A DNA stretch of 64,000 bases, from the NCBI GenBank assembly GCA_963920665.1, contig OY987273.1, forward strand, positions 16,184,501-16,248,500. The letters run 5' to 3'. The DNA is from Straminergon stramineum. Its lineage: Eukaryota > Streptophyta > Bryopsida > Hypnales > Calliergonaceae. A model generated the notes under the pieces. That model made no database searches. It was not told where the DNA came from and was given only the letters and a program-made list of their open reading frames with translations. This document shows, in pieces, positions 9,730 to 22,604 of this stretch. How positions within the stretch are numbered: position 1 is the stretch's first letter; every line of letters begins with the position of its first letter. The position numbers and the translations under genes are program-made.

Positions 9730-12700
9730 CTGGATTCATTAAGAGCCATGAACAAAATCACTTGTGTTTTTTCTCTTTCGTGAGGAGCGATGGAAACTTA
9801 ACATGCCCCGCACCTTCCAAAGCACTCACGAATTTCACATTCTAGAAACAAACATTGCTCTCCGAAGCAACTACGACACCCAAAACCCTAGCTTCCACAA
9901 CAAGCACATACAAAACGATTGAATCGAGTGACACAATATTGTCAACTACCAAATGAATGCTTTCCATTCAAGGGGACTTCATTCAAAGTCCTTCCATTTC
10001 AATTCGGATGAATGAGAAGTGAATAGAAATCAAACGTGATGTACTAGTATAGTAGTACATTCTCGGTGCCATTCATCACCTAGAAGTCCATGTGCCAGTA
10101 GCTAGTACCACCGTTAGAATTCTATGGGGAATTGGGAACATTTTAAACCGGCTACATTCATTGCAAGCACCATAATTTGAAGACATTTGTTAGCACTATT
10201 GTAAATCTCCAATTTCATCAACGATCCACAATGTTGCCGACTTTTGCCTTGTAGAGTTCATAGTACTAAGCAACAAAAACTCAATACTTGGCAAAACGCT
10301 ACAAAAATTGGTTAGTCTTTCTTGCATTCACCCTTCATTATGCATTTCTAGAGAGCTAAGGTCCTAGTGTATTCGATCCTTCCTTGATGCAATAGTAGAA
10401 TTCAAGAAGCAAAAAGGGGATATTGTTTAGACCTCAACACCAACAAGATGGTGTTGAAAAAAATTGTTCTTAGTTGTTTTTTCATCTTATACTTGCAAAA
10501 TGTTGTAGCCCTCTTGCTTAGATTTTTGTAATAAAAGTATTTTTGACCTTTCCAAATGGAGTATTGTGCTTGTACACTCCTCAATTTTCTCTATGATCTC
10601 TTCTTGGGTCACATTCTTTACACTTATTCAAAGTGTTCTTCACCTTTATTTTTCATGTAGTACCCCAACATTCCAATGTATGTGTGCAAACCAGTGTTTC
10701 CAAATGTCTTTGTCAAAATATAGTACTAAAGTGGAGTACTCTGATTTTTGTTCCATCCAAAATGCATTTGGATGAATTTTCTCATTTTGCATGCCAAGGA
10801 TGAAAAAATGCAACACACCATTTGTATATAAAGCCTTGAAAGAGCTCCCCTTCTTTCAATGGAACAAAGTCTAGATATACATTCTTTATCAATAAATTCT
10901 TCTATTTTTGGAAAAGCTCAATGGAGATGTTAGAGGTCTTTACAACAATGGTTACAACAACATCCAATATTGGAATTTTTTTCCTTTTTTTATTGCAAGA
11001 TTTTTTACTATTGGTGCCTTTATTGTTGTCTTCTTCTTTGTACTTTTTTTTACTATTGCATTATTTTCAACAATAGTAATTTCCTTTGCAAAGGTTTCAT
11101 CAAATTTGAGTTGTTCAACAATAGTGGCTAACTTTGAATCCACTTCTTTTCCTTTGTAGGTTGTTGCATTTACTTTCTCCACTTCTTTCCCTTTGTAAAT
11201 TATTGCATTTACTTACTCCACTTCTTGCCTTTTTCTAGGTTGTTGCATTTACTTTCTCAACTTCTTTCTTTATGTAGATTGTTGCCATGAATTACTATCC
11301 AAGATATGGTCAATTCCTTTTTATAGACCTTGTTTAATGCCGCAATTAATCCATAATCAAAATTTTGCATTGATAAACAATTAAGCATTTCTATGAACAA
11401 GTAACACAACCCATACTGCCTCTCAACATGGATGATTCTCACAACAAAGAAATATTGAAAAAAGCATAGAGATACCTATTATTGTTATTCCTACTACAAA
11501 AAAAAACTAAAAACACAAAACTTGATATGAAAAAGAACAAGTCATTGAACAAGACCAAGAGCAAAATCTCATTGAACAAGAATAAGTACAAGACTTTATT
11601 GAGTGCTTACTACAATATGATCAAAGTATTGACAATAAACAACAATATTGAGAGGCAAATTAGAGAAGAGACAAACAAAGAAGTTGCAATTAGAGGGAAA
11701 AGAGAGATGGGAGGGAATTGTACCAATGACAATACTAGCAAGACAAAGTTGTGTCAATGACAGAGAAAGCTAAGATAAGAGAAAGATGATAGAAGAGTTT
11801 AAGGCTTACATCCTAAAATTAGAATTAATAATACACAAGATTTGAACACACAAGTACAATGAGGCGCAAATCAATGGCCAAGGGAGGAATTTCATTGCAA
11901 AATTGAAGATCTAAAGTTAGGGGAGTGGTGATAGGATTTTTTTCATGGAAATTGGTGGATTTCAGAATTTAGTATTTGGAGAGGTTGTTTCTTTTGAAGA
12001 AATATTTAGGCAACGTGATATAGTAATACTTTGTTTACTTTTTTGAACTTTATGTTTGAACTAATACATGAATAGAAAAAACATAAAAAATAACAAATAC
12101 ATTGAGAATTTTTCATAGTAGTACATTGCATAGTAACACATGTCTCATGTCTCTTGTCCAAGTCCTAATTTGGAATCAAATGGACACAAGTTACAAAAAA
12201 TTCATAGTTGTCTTCTCTTTAAAGTACTAGGTATAGTGTAGCCCCATGCACAAGGAATTTAAAGAGAGCATCTTCTATTGAAAAGACTTAAGAATTTCAA
12301 ATCCATGTAGATGATCAACTTTAGTGGTTCAAAAACTATTGATAGTCATTCATTAAATTGAGACAAAATGTTCATTTTGAGTCTTTCTCCTTGCTATTAT
12401 AAACTTTCATTAGAATGAATGAAAGGTTTATAATTGAATCAACCTTAAGGAATCAAAGTTTTATAAATGTTTTAACATATTTAAGTCTTGCTTTATTGAA
12501 TCATCTCAACATTAAACACTTATTGTATTCTAAATGTAAAATCAAAGCATTAGAAAAAATCTGAATCCTATAAGAGGCCACCAGTCTACATGGCAACAAT
12601 GCAATTATAGTGAAATTTTTACTTTTAATTATTTTTAATTTAGAAATCTGATGGGGCAATACTGTTGCCATGACAGATTGAAGATTTGAAAAAACTTTTT

Positions 12701-13375
12701 TTTTTTTATTATTATTATTTTTTGAAATAAAGAATTTAAAAAAAATTCATTTTATCTATATTTGCATCGTGGGGGTGCCAAAAATGAAAATGAAACGGCC
12801 TCCTACAAGGTTTAGATTTTTTGTAATGATAATATGAGACTTTAGATTGTCTCATTTTAATGAGTATGGAATAATGTAGTTTGGAGATACAAATTTATAT
12901 CCACAATTCCACATTTGTATCAATATCAATATCAATATATACTCATATTCATATTCTTTATTTATATTGTATATCATATATGTATCCATATACATAGGAT
13001 ATGGAACATTGACACTACTTAGTTCACTTTTTATAGTTGATGGTAGCATATAAAATAATATTTTCTCTAGATAGTATTTTCCCCATCAAACATCTGTAAA
13101 TTACTTAAGGTAGAAGCATCCATTTGCAAACCTATTACCTATACTCTAACCCAATCTTGAAAAAATGTAAAGATTTAAAAGGCCCCAAATGTACAATTTG
13201 CATTCATGAATGTAAACGACAATTTGGAATATATACTAGTATTTGAACATTACAAGTTTATAACAAATTCACCCACCTTTAGAAGTTTATTAATTTTTTT
13301 TGACAAAATCAAGTTTTTCCATTGCTAATGTATAAAAAATAATATCATTTGTTGGTAGGATGAATAGGAAAGCAA
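9730..13375. other. AT-rich spacer without recognisable genes
   Basis: The frames here (10,908-11,182, 11,482-11,760) are low-complexity Phe/Ile- or Lys/Asn-rich and look random. The only structured item is the tandem repeat at 11,139-11,285. Confidence 0.45.
11139..11285. repeat. Tandem repeat, unit about 40 bp
   Basis: The word TTGCATTTACTT recurs at 11,164, 11,203 and 11,243, each followed by a CTCCACTTCTT-like pyrimidine stretch and preceded by TTTGTAGGTTG-like sequence. This gives three to four units of 39-40 bp. Confidence 0.65.
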
Positions 13376-13378
13376 CCA

Positions 13379-13790
13379 TTCATAGTTAAGTCAAAATTAG
13401 AAAAACATACTCCAAGTAGAATTTCAAACCTCATTTTGGCATAGTAGAATTTTTTTTTCTTAAAAATCTTAAACTAAAAAAAGATGTAAAATCAAACCAA
13501 ATTTCATCTCTAAGAATCCGTTTGACATTTTGAGCCTCCAATTAAAAGTTATGCACAAATTTTAGAGAAAAAGTTTTAAGTTGTCCAAAAAAATGTCCTT
13601 TCCAATGCCTCTCCAAACTTTGCCCATAACTTTTGATTGGAGACTTGAAATGTCAAAAGGATTTTTGGAGATGAAATCTGGTTTGATTTCCTACCTTTTA
13701 TTAGTTCAAAGTTTTTTGAAAAAAGTTATTTTACTATGCCCAAATGAAGTCTGAAATTTTGCTTAAAGTATGTTTAACGGATTGCAAATC
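13379..13790. mobile_element. Foldback element, family A, copy 1
   Basis: The left arm (AAGTAGAATTTCAAACCTCA near 13,414) and the right arm (TGAAGTCTGAAATTTTGCTT near 13,745) are inverted and imperfect over at least 130 bp. The inner arms include ATTTCATCTC and GAGATGAAAT. The same arm sequence forms the foldback at 16,363-16,779. There is no coding capacity, and I could not assign a target duplication. Confidence 0.65.
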
Positions 13791-13799
13791 AACTAAGCA

Positions 13800-16350
13800 A
13801 ATTTTGTTTTTAGTCACAATCAACACATTTATGTTGATTACTACTTTTGTCAAGCAATGCAGCAGCCGGCCCAACACACAAAATTCCAATTTTTCCACAA
13901 TCAACACAAATCCATTGATCTTGTGTTGGTTAGGGCCCCTTTTCTTGTAGTGAACTATTTAAAGTATTGGTTATAAAGTACATAGTGATGTAGAGCTATT
14001 AAAAAATGCTACATCAATTTTGCCTTTACAAGAGGTGTTTGGACAAGTGAGTATTATTTTGGCATGCCTAAGTAGTGGATGATCAACTTACTAGATGCCA
14101 ACTTGAAAATGCCATCTTTGTTCTATAAAATTCAATACCAATAGGTCCCTCTATATAGGGTTGATTGGACATCTACAATACAATAGATAAATCAAAGATC
14201 CAATTGATATCAACTATTAAAGCAACAACCTTGCATATCAACTCACATACTATTGCATAAGTTGATGCTACTACTAACACCTTCACTAAACAAACTAAAC
14301 ATATATTCAGTCAAATTTTTCATCTTTCTAAAGTAGTCAAAGAGTGTTTTCCAAGGATTCCTATCACTTTGCAAATATAATTAATTTACAATGTGTAAGA
14401 CCACTATCTAGCTCTAAAAGTCCTACCCTTACATTTATGAATTAGACATTAAATTATTAAACAAATAAACTATTCATTATTTCAAATATTCAATTTTTAA
14501 AAATTAAATCAATGTCCACTGAAATTGAACTACTTCTATATAATTTTTGTTGCAATACAAACCAAAATATACTTTTTTTACATTCATTTTATTTTTCATC
14601 TCTTAATAACACATCTTTGTCTCTTTGTGCTCTCTTCCTTTACACCACATCAAAGCTAGACTTCCTATTTCAAAAATTCTATTTGCCAATTAAGATTCAC
14701 TTGCCCTTGAAAAGCTATTACAAAATTCTTTCAATTTAGAAAGTAGACTTTCCTAGGGTTATCTTATTAGACAAGTTTTAGTCAATGTCAGTTGATTAGG
14801 ACATTTGTTGAATGAAGTCATATTGGACAATTGTCTAATATATTAGACAAGAATAGAAATGAAAAATTTTTGTAGTTCTTTTTAGCCACAATAAAAACAA
14901 TGGTCCCATGCTGCAAGATGGCGTGGAATTTTTTTTCCATGTGTGTATCGACAATGTTGGATAAAGGTACAAGCGGGTTAAATTTAGCATAAATTTGGGG
15001 TAACTTCAGTTTTTATGGAAGACCTTGAATCAATTAAAAAGGTCTTTTGGGGGTCAAAGGTGGAATGACCTTTAGAATTTCCGAAGCAAAGCCAATTAAT
15101 TGAGAGTTGGGTGACATTGCATTTTATAGTCACAACTTCTTGAAGAGGTTTGGAGGTGACTTTGAGTCCAATTTGTGTGGCATATATGCCTTTGGATAAG
15201 GGATTTAGGATATATGTAGAAGACTCTTTGATTGAAACTTTGAATGCACCATGTTCCAGTGTTGAGAAAACTTTGAATTATAATAGAATCCCACTCGTTA
15301 ACTCCTCAAGGACCAAGGCCATTTTTTTGTGAAAAAATCCTTCAAAACTTCTTCTATTGTTGCATTCTTAGAAATTTTCTACAAAATGTTTTTTTCAAAA
15401 TCTTATTGTAGGATCTTGTAGTAGACATGTACACTAAATAGGGGTTTTAAGGAGACCCATACTAAATATTCAACATTTCACACTATATAAAAATATTTGT
15501 CTTTATTGTACATCAATAATTATTGAAATGTATAGGGGGATGTACATCATGTTTCAAACATCTACACTTTTCTACAACAAGTCCCTTTAATTTTTTGGTC
15601 CCCTTAATATCCCTATTTAGTGTAGAAGAAGTGGTAAGAAATAAGCATATGAAGAGATTTTTTTTTCCTCCCACCATGCTTGACAATTTCAAATGCCTTT
15701 AAATGACCATTGATTGTAGCAAATTTTTTGCATTCAAAAATCTAGGATAGTCAAAAGAATATTAGTCATGTCTCCAAAACATTTCAATCCAAAAAAAGAT
15801 GTGGAGTACATTGAAAAAAATTCTTGAAATGCAACAATTTCCAAAAGTTTACAATGCACAATAGTATTTTTTAGCACATCTACCACCACATAATTTTAAA
15901 ACTTGAAAATCTAAACAATATATTGACAATTATACCAATGCTTTACAAGTTACAAATGTTTTTTGGAAAAAACAAATCCTCTATTTCCTATAAAATTTAG
16001 AAGGACTATGTGAATGATATACGACCCAAGGCTTTGGGCAACCTTTGGAAAATGGGTTCACTTGTGTTCTCAATTTATTCCCAATGTCTTCTTTTCTACT
16101 CCATTGATAACTCTGAGGTTGAACTCTTTCATCCACTTGTCTACCATGGTAGAAAGGCTTAATTAGAGTATCCTCATGGCAACTTGCCAAAGGGGTGCAC
16201 TTAATGAATGGGTGAGCCATCAACAAAAATTTCATGGCAAATGAAGGAATTGTGTCATTGGCATTTGGTGAGAGGTAGGGATTAAAAAGTGATTTTTACA
16301 AGAAAATCCATCATCCATCATGAATCTTCAAAGGATATGGTGTAATTTGA
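13800..16350. other. AT-rich spacer; contains a dispersed repeat at 15,290-15,425
   Basis: No gene is supported. The block TCCTCAAGGACCAAGGCCAT near 15,301, extending to GTAGGATCTTGTA near 15,420, has a diverged same-orientation counterpart at about 60,930-61,060. It is therefore part of a dispersed repeat family. Confidence 0.45.
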
Positions 16351-16362
16351 AGATGAGAGCTG

Positions 16363-16779
16363 GATTGCTCATTGTCTTAACTTAGGAATTGTGTTTGAAG
16401 TAGAATTTTAAACCTCATTTAGGTATAGTAGAATAACTTTTTCAAAAAACTTTGAACTACAAAAATTTGTTAAATCAAGAAAAATTTCGTATCTATAAAT
16501 CTGTTTGAGATTTTGATAGTCCAATCAAAATTTATAGTCAAAATTCAAAGATGTTTGAAAATGTCAAAAATAATTCCCTTCCAACCTTTCTCTCAGACTT
16601 TTTCAGAAATTTTTATTGAAGACTTAAAATCTCAAGAATATTTTTGAAAATGAATATTATCTTGACTAATAACTTTTCTTACTTTAAAGTTTAAAAAAAA
16701 TATTCTACTATGCCTAAATGAGGTATGAAATTCTACTTCAAAAACATAATTTCCACTTTTGACTTAACTATGAGCAATT
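16363..16779. mobile_element. Foldback element, family A, copy 2
   Basis: Inverted arms run inward from ATTGCTCAT (16,363) and ATGAGCAAT (about 16,779). They share TGAAGTAGAATTT, ACCTCATTTAGG and TATAGTAGAATA, the same arm sequence as at 13,379-13,790. This is a non-coding MITE-like family. The middle shows the same order of inner blocks as copy 1. Confidence 0.65.
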
Positions 16780-16784
16780 GACCT

Positions 16785-18880
16785 CCTACTAATTCTAATT
16801 TACATATCCCACATGGGTTGTCCTACTCCCTCTATTCCATATGTATAGAAAGAGCTTCTTTTCACACAAAAAACTCAAAATCAGTTGAAAATGCTCTATA
16901 GAAATGCAAGGTAGTTTTCAATGAGTTGAAAGTTAGTTTTTTATAGATTGATTTTAAATCAATGAAAACTTGGTGTTCTTTCTTGGCTCATTCACCATAT
17001 AGGTGTTCTTAGACATGTGATGGCCTTAAAATTCTAGAGGCTTTGATATGTTGGAGGATTGTTTCTAATCCTTCACCCACTACCCACTTCAACCTTTTTC
17101 CTTCTAACTAGAGCATATGAGCGCCAATTTATCCACCCTTGGTAAATTATGAGTACAACCAAGTTCTTGGGATTTGACTAAATGATTCCTACTTTGGGGT
17201 GTCTAAGTGAGGTTTATTGTGACTTCCAAGCAATGAATCTTTTCTAAGTGCCTAAGTGGACCCAAATGAGCAAAAACCACCAAGTTAACTTCGAATACAA
17301 CCAGGATTGTATTTGGCCGAATGGATGAGGCCCCTGTGGTTTTTTTGTACAAGACACATTAAAGTGAGAATAATAGAAAAACCTTCTAGAGAACTCGTTT
17401 CCCTTTCTAAAAACATAAAATTCATTCCTATCCGATTTCCCTAGCCAAAGTTATGAACGGATGAAGTTTGACCGCTATTGTGTTCATCAAACTTCATCCA
17501 CGATTTAAGTCTAGTTCCCTAATTTAGAATAACTTGAAATTTCACAGGTGTGTCTAAGAGGCTTGGCTCTACCTAAATCTAAAGTTTGGCCTTAATGTAA
17601 AACTTCTCTAAACTTTTCATCCAAACTTCATCCTCCTTTATCTTCTTGGATTTTCAATCGTTTTTTAAGCGAGGGGGTCCTAGGAGCTCTACTTAACTTC
17701 CTTTACCAGCCTATGGTCCTAGCTTCCTTACTCTATTTGAACTTTTAAGTTTTCTATTAGGCTCCCTTGATATTCTAGTTTTGATTTAGCTTCCATCTAT
17801 TTATTATTAGTAGTAAGTTTCTATTTTTTTCTTATAGCCCATAACTCTAGCTTTCTATTTTGGTAAGACACTTTCTAATCCAACTTTCCTACTAAAAGTT
17901 CTTGATGGATGAAGTTTGACCACTAATCGGCACTTAAACTTCATCTGCTAATTTCTTCTAATGTACACTTTGGAATCAACTTTTTCTTTCACTTGTGGAC
18001 TCTAATTAATGGCCTCTTTCCAATTTTCTCAATTTGTTCTAAAATTTTAGGTCTACCTAATTGTCATCCAATTGAAGTCTTAACCTTCATCCCGCGATAA
18101 CTTTTTCATTTTTACTCCAATTTGGGCATGCCTTAAGATTTTGAAGAGCTACAAACCTCCTCTCTAGGGTTTTTAATTCAAAAAGACATTAATTCTAATC
18201 TAAGGGGTCTGACTTGAGGCTAGGTCTTAGTCAAGGTTAGTAGTAGCTAAGTAAGTGGGTTGGGAAAGTTAAAGAGGGGTTTAGCTTCATACCTCAAAGC
18301 TAATGTCATTGATCATGCCTTCTGGGGGTACTTCTTCCTCCGCCATTATCTCTTGTGATATGATGCAACTAATTACCATTTTAATAAAAAGATGAGTCAA
18401 TACAATGGTTGATTCTTTCTACTCCTACCAACTCTATTCCTTTTCTTTCTACTTTATTCCTCTTACATCGTTTGAAGTGGCCCAACTACCCTTGTTCCAC
18501 ATTTTTAGGCCAAATTAAAGGCACGTCATTGTTTCTTACACCTTGAACTACTTCTTACGCTTGCCATCTTGATAATCACCTAATTTTCATCCAATGGTTC
18601 GAACAACGTAGGGAGATTTTTTTTCTATCCTCTCCCTCATCTTCCTCCCCAAAAGTATTCTCCCTCTCCTTGTCAATCCTCCATTCCTATTACCACCTCT
18701 ACCTTCTTTGCCCTTTTCTCCTTTTGTGGGAGGTGGAGAGTTGGCTTCCCTACTCTAATGCTTCGTTAGGAGAGGGTTGAGCTTGATCGTTGCTTTGTTT
18801 CATCTCTCTCTTTTCTCCCCTTCTTCTTTTTAACTTCCCCCTATTTTCCTCTCTCTCTAGGCTTCTAATTTTTCATATCC
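16785..18880. other. AT-rich spacer with two short related hairpins
   Basis: No coding region is seen. Two similar palindromes occur: GGATGAAGTTTGA...TCAAACTTCATCC at about 17,459-17,502, and a diverged copy at about 17,905-17,947 (GGATGAAGTTTGACCACTAA...). They may be remnants of a repeat family. Confidence 0.4.
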
Positions 18881-18884
18881 CCCC

Positions 18885-19205
18885 TTGTTGGACTGACTCC
18901 ACTTGTTGGATCCAACCCAAAGCCAACCTCTGGAGCCTCCTAACTGACCAACCTAACCCCACAGACTCCCCATGTTGGATTAGCCCAACCCCAGAACCTC
19001 AAAACTATACAACCCAACTTCGGAGAACCTTCCAACTATACTGCCCAATTGGAGACCCTTCAACTAACCATCCCAAACTCGGAATCCCTTGACTAGCTTG
19101 TCCAACCCAAGAGACCCATGATTGACTAGCCCAATCACAAATCCCTTGAACTGACCAGTCTAACCTAAGGAACCAGTGATTGTATTGCCCAATTGGAGCC
19201 TTGCC
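18885..19205. repeat. Degenerate minisatellite, unit about 29-31 bp
   Basis: Variants of ACTGACCAGTCCAACCCAAG-like sequence separated by CCCTTGA or CCATGAT words recur through the block. Adjacent units start near 19,060, 19,088, 19,117 and 19,145. Open frames across it on both strands are products of the repeat. Confidence 0.55.
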
Positions 19206-19599
19206 TATACTCAACCCCTTCCCATCGTACTTGATCTTTGCCTGCCAATATCCAACCTATCCCACTAGATAGGGCTAGGATATTGGATAGGGGTGTTTGA
19301 TGCTAGAGGCTTAGTATTGGGCTAGACCTCTTTCTTCTTTGTCTACTACTAAATTATTGCTAATGCTCTTGGGGATTTTTGAGACTCGAGGGGAGGTTTT
19401 TTGCATCTAAGGTTTAGAGAGTATGTTTAGCTAAGTTGGGTGTCAAAGGGATGTTCCCTTGTCCTTCCACCAATCACCCTTCAAGCTTGACTTAACCTTC
19501 TACTTTCTATTTTTGGGGGCTAAACTTTGTTCATTCCCAAATGCATTTTGAGAACTAAACATTGGACATGGAAACCACAGGGGTTTGAGGTTTACCCAT

Positions 19600-19795
19600 G
19601 AAGCAACCTTAATACACAATTAAGACTCTTCCACCCCTAGGGGAGGTTCAAAGCTTTGTTGTGATTTCCAATTTTGGCACACAACTAAGTCTCTTTCACC
19701 CCTAGGGGATTTAAAGCTTCACCATGGTTTCCACTTCTAACACACATCTAAGACCCTTCCACTTCTAGGGGGTTCAAAGCTTCGTTGTCATGGTA
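19600..19795. repeat. Tandem repeat, unit 64 bp
   Basis: AAGACTCTTCCACCCCTAGG and close variants start at 19,622, 19,686 and about 19,750, each followed by a TTCAAAGCTTnG word. This gives nearly three units. Confidence 0.65.
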
Positions 19796-20077
19796 GGATC
19801 CACCAACCTTTATACACTCTCGGCTCATTTTATAGACTACTACACTAAATTTGAGGAACAAGAAAACACTTAAGGCCAAAGGTTAGTGACACATGGCTTA
19901 TACTACTAGAAAATGACGTCCAAATGAACAAAAAAACAATAGTTTTTTGTTAACGTGGGTACTGTATCGTCCATTTTCACAAATTTTTGTTGATTTTGCA
20001 CATTTCAACAAAATGGTTATATTATTTTTGTTGATTTGAATAGTAAAATAACCAAATCAACAAAAATTTGTTGAATC

Positions 20078-20205
20078 TTACAAAATCTTTTTGGAATCTT
20101 TTTGGAATCTTTTTTGGAATCTTTTTTGGAATCTTTTTTGGAATCTTTTTTGGAATCTTTTGGAATCTTTTTTGGAATTTTTTTGAATCTTTTTGAATCT
20201 CCTAG
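20078..20205. repeat. GGAATCTTTTTT tandem repeat
   Basis: About nine consecutive units of 11-14 bp, each GGAATC followed by a T run of four to seven, decay into GAATCTTTTTGAATC at the right. Confidence 0.85.
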
Positions 20206-21629
20206 AATCTTATGGAAAATAGGAATACAAAATTCTCATTCTATTCAAATTTAGGTAGAATATTGTTTGATTTTAATCCCTAAAGGACCAAACTGTGTTT
20301 TTTGGCAACTTAGTGGTTTCAAAGAACTTATTTTGAATGGAGTTTCTTTTCCTTTAAATTTTGTACACAACATGTGCCCAAGGAGGTAGCTTTAAGGTAC
20401 AACAATTTTCATAACTTTTGACAACATGATAAAAAAGTTATTGCATGATATGCAATTTCCATTGATCATTGGGCAATTCAAAAAATTCTTAAGAAAATAC
20501 TTTTTCCAAAAATACAAATTTGAAATAGATATTTTTGATTTATGTATAAATGGAAAGCTTTGAATCATTCAATTTTGATTAATGAGATGAAAGTTTTGAG
20601 GAGTTTTGGTTTGCAGGTAGTTATAGAATCTTCACTCTAAAATAAACTTTGAAGTCCTTTATTTAACCCAATTTTCAATTTTTTTGAAGAAAATAAAATC
20701 ATAGGATGCAAATTGTTTATTACAACATTACAACATTGGGATTGGCATTTTTCAATTCCATAATTAAATTCTTAATTTTCTTTGTATTCAAGTTTTTAAT
20801 TTTATAGTAATGAAATTTGAACAATTCCAAATTCAAATAGAATTGTTGAATAGAATTATTCAAATTTGAAGTTTTTAACACTTATAATTTTTACATATGT
20901 TAAGACCCAACTCCAATTTTTTCTAAATATGAGAATTCAAAAGTAGGCTCGAATCTTCATATATATTTATTTTTTCAATGAATTCAATCATAGGGTCCAA
21001 CTTGTATATAATTAGCTTTGTATAATATACCCTTCCAAAATTGTAAGATAAGAAAATTCATCATTTGTCACATTATAATGCATGCTTGGATTTCAAAAAT
21101 AGTTTTAACTTGTGCCAAACAGTTTTTTTTTTTGGACTAGTGTCCTCTATGTTGGCTTCATGGCACAGGCCAAATTTTAGAGGGATAGATTCATAGTGGT
21201 CAGATTCTGACAGATCTGACGATTTATCACCAAAAAGAAAAACACTGGTGCCAAATGGTTAGATTTCCTCATTGAAATCATTTATTAAAAATAAACAAAA
21301 ATAAAAACTTTTTTGTTCTTTTAACTTACAAGAATTTCAAACATCCTCTCTAAATTTTGTTCATAACTTTTGACTAAAGATTCCAAATTACAAATGGATT
21401 TTTTCAGGTGGAAGTTAACTTTATTTTAAAACTTTTCTAAGTTCAAAGATTTTTGAAAAAAGTTATTCTACTATACCAAAACGGTCACCGAAGTTGGCTG
21501 AAATTACAAACCAAAAAAAAGACAATTGAGAAATGAACTAAATAATTTTTTTTCCCATTATGGTCACTTAACTTGTTGCTTAGTGCAATGGATGGACCCA
21601 AGGTTCAAACCTTGTTGGTGCTAGCCCAC

Positions 21630-21945
21630 CTACGTGGCAGGCTTGTTGAGTTGGAGTTGCCCCGTTGGCGGGCAGCTGAGTTGGCGCGGCTCGTTGGCAG
21701 GCAGTTGATGTGGCGCCGCTCCATTGGTAGGTTGCAGAGTTGGCGTGGCCCATTGGTAGGCAATTGATGTAGCGCCGCCTCGTTGGTGGGCAGCTGAGTT
21801 GGTGCGGCTCATTGGCAGGCAGTTGATGTGGCGCTGCTCCATTGGTAGGTTGCAGAGTTGGCGTGGCCCATTGGTAGGCAATTGATGTAGCGCCGCCTCG
21901 TTGGTGGGCAATTGATGTGGTGCCACCCTATTGACAGGCAGCCCA
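21630..21945. repeat. GC-rich minisatellite with 118-bp higher-order unit
   Basis: Units of 29-30 bp (CGTTGGCGGGCAGCTGAGTT type) occur in a fixed order of four variants. That set recurs with period 118 bp: CGTTGG(C/T)GGGCA starts at 21,663, 21,781 and 21,899. GC content jumps sharply against the flanks. Open frames on both strands are repeat artefacts. Confidence 0.8.
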
Positions 21946-22034
21946 AATTTCTCATGTACTTGTGATTGCCACATGTCAGTTTCTCATTGGCCAGTTACTA
22001 AAGGTTTTTTATTTTTATTTTTATTTAGTTGTCC

Positions 22035-22200
22035 AAATCAACAAAAAAATTAACAAAAAAATTAACAAGTTTTTGTTAAATAATGTCCACACTAACAAAA
22101 AAATTAACAAGTTTTTGTTAAATAATGTCCACATTAACAAAAAAATTAACAAATTTTTGTTAAATAGTATCCAAATCAACACTTTTTTTATTGATTTGGG
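22035..22200. repeat. 42-bp tandem repeat of AACAAAAA/TTTTTGTT hairpins
   Basis: TAATGTCCAC, TAATGTCCAC and TAGTATCC mark units at 22,081, 22,123 and 22,165. Each contains TTAACAAGTTTTTGTTAA-like dyad symmetry. It forms the subterminal region of the CACTA-like element. Confidence 0.75.
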
Positions 22201-22284
22201 TGCTGTTTTTTTCTACTAGTGTTAGTACAATGGCGAACTTAATTTGAAGGCCCTCTAAAGCATCATTGCCAGGTCATATGGGGG

Positions 22285-22600
22285 TAGGGTTGTTCTGGAT
22301 ACACGTCCGTGGTGAAATCGCATCCGAAAATCGGATGGCCGAATGACTAGATGCCCGTTTTCAGGGGATGCGGGCAACGCAGTCAGACGTTGCCTGGTTG
22401 CTGTTCGGGGGGCAGACAAGCCAATGTCTTCTACCCCTGCTCCCTAAAATAAGCGATCTCAGACTTCCGTCCACCACATACTCCAACAAGGATCTACACT
22501 TGGAATCAAATCACAAACCCAAGGTTCTACAACCCCACGCACTTAGGGTCAATAGAATGAGTGCATTTTGGGGAGTTTAGGCAAAGGTGATGCCCAATTG
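22285..22600. mobile_element. Left terminus of degraded hAT element (copy 2)
   Basis: TAGGGTTG at 22,285, followed nine bases later by CACGTCCG, aligns position by position with CAGGGTTG...AACGTCCG at the left end of the complete hAT at 33,590. GC-rich sequence follows (ATCGGATGGCCGAATG, GCGGGCAACGCAGTCAGACG), as in copy 1, and then the transposase 3' end. I could not confirm an 8-bp duplication because the right end of copy 2 is not resolved. Confidence 0.55.
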
Positions 22601-22604
22601 CCTA

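Larger units (their letters stand above)
19901..22221. mobile_element. Non-autonomous CACTA-like element with internal minisatellites
   Basis: The left end is TACTACTAGAAAATGACG and the right end, reverse-complemented, is CACTAGTAGAAAAAAACAGC. Both are flanked by a TTA duplication (19,898-19,900 and 22,222-22,224). Short CACTA-like ends and a 3-bp duplication fit the CACTA/EnSpm superfamily. No transposase is visible in the 2.3 kb. The interior holds an (GGAATCTTTTTT) array, a GC-rich 118-bp higher-order repeat and a 42-bp repeat. A relic of foldback family A lies at about 21,330-21,480. Confidence 0.65.

Noticed and set aside
10908..11182. Overlapping frames rich in Phe/Ile and Lys/Thr
   Set aside because: Low-complexity, complementary frames in AT-rich DNA with no domain.
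21630..21974. 114-codon minus-strand frame with repeated HQLPTN-like peptides
   Set aside because: It is simply the translation of the GC-rich 29-30-bp minisatellite.
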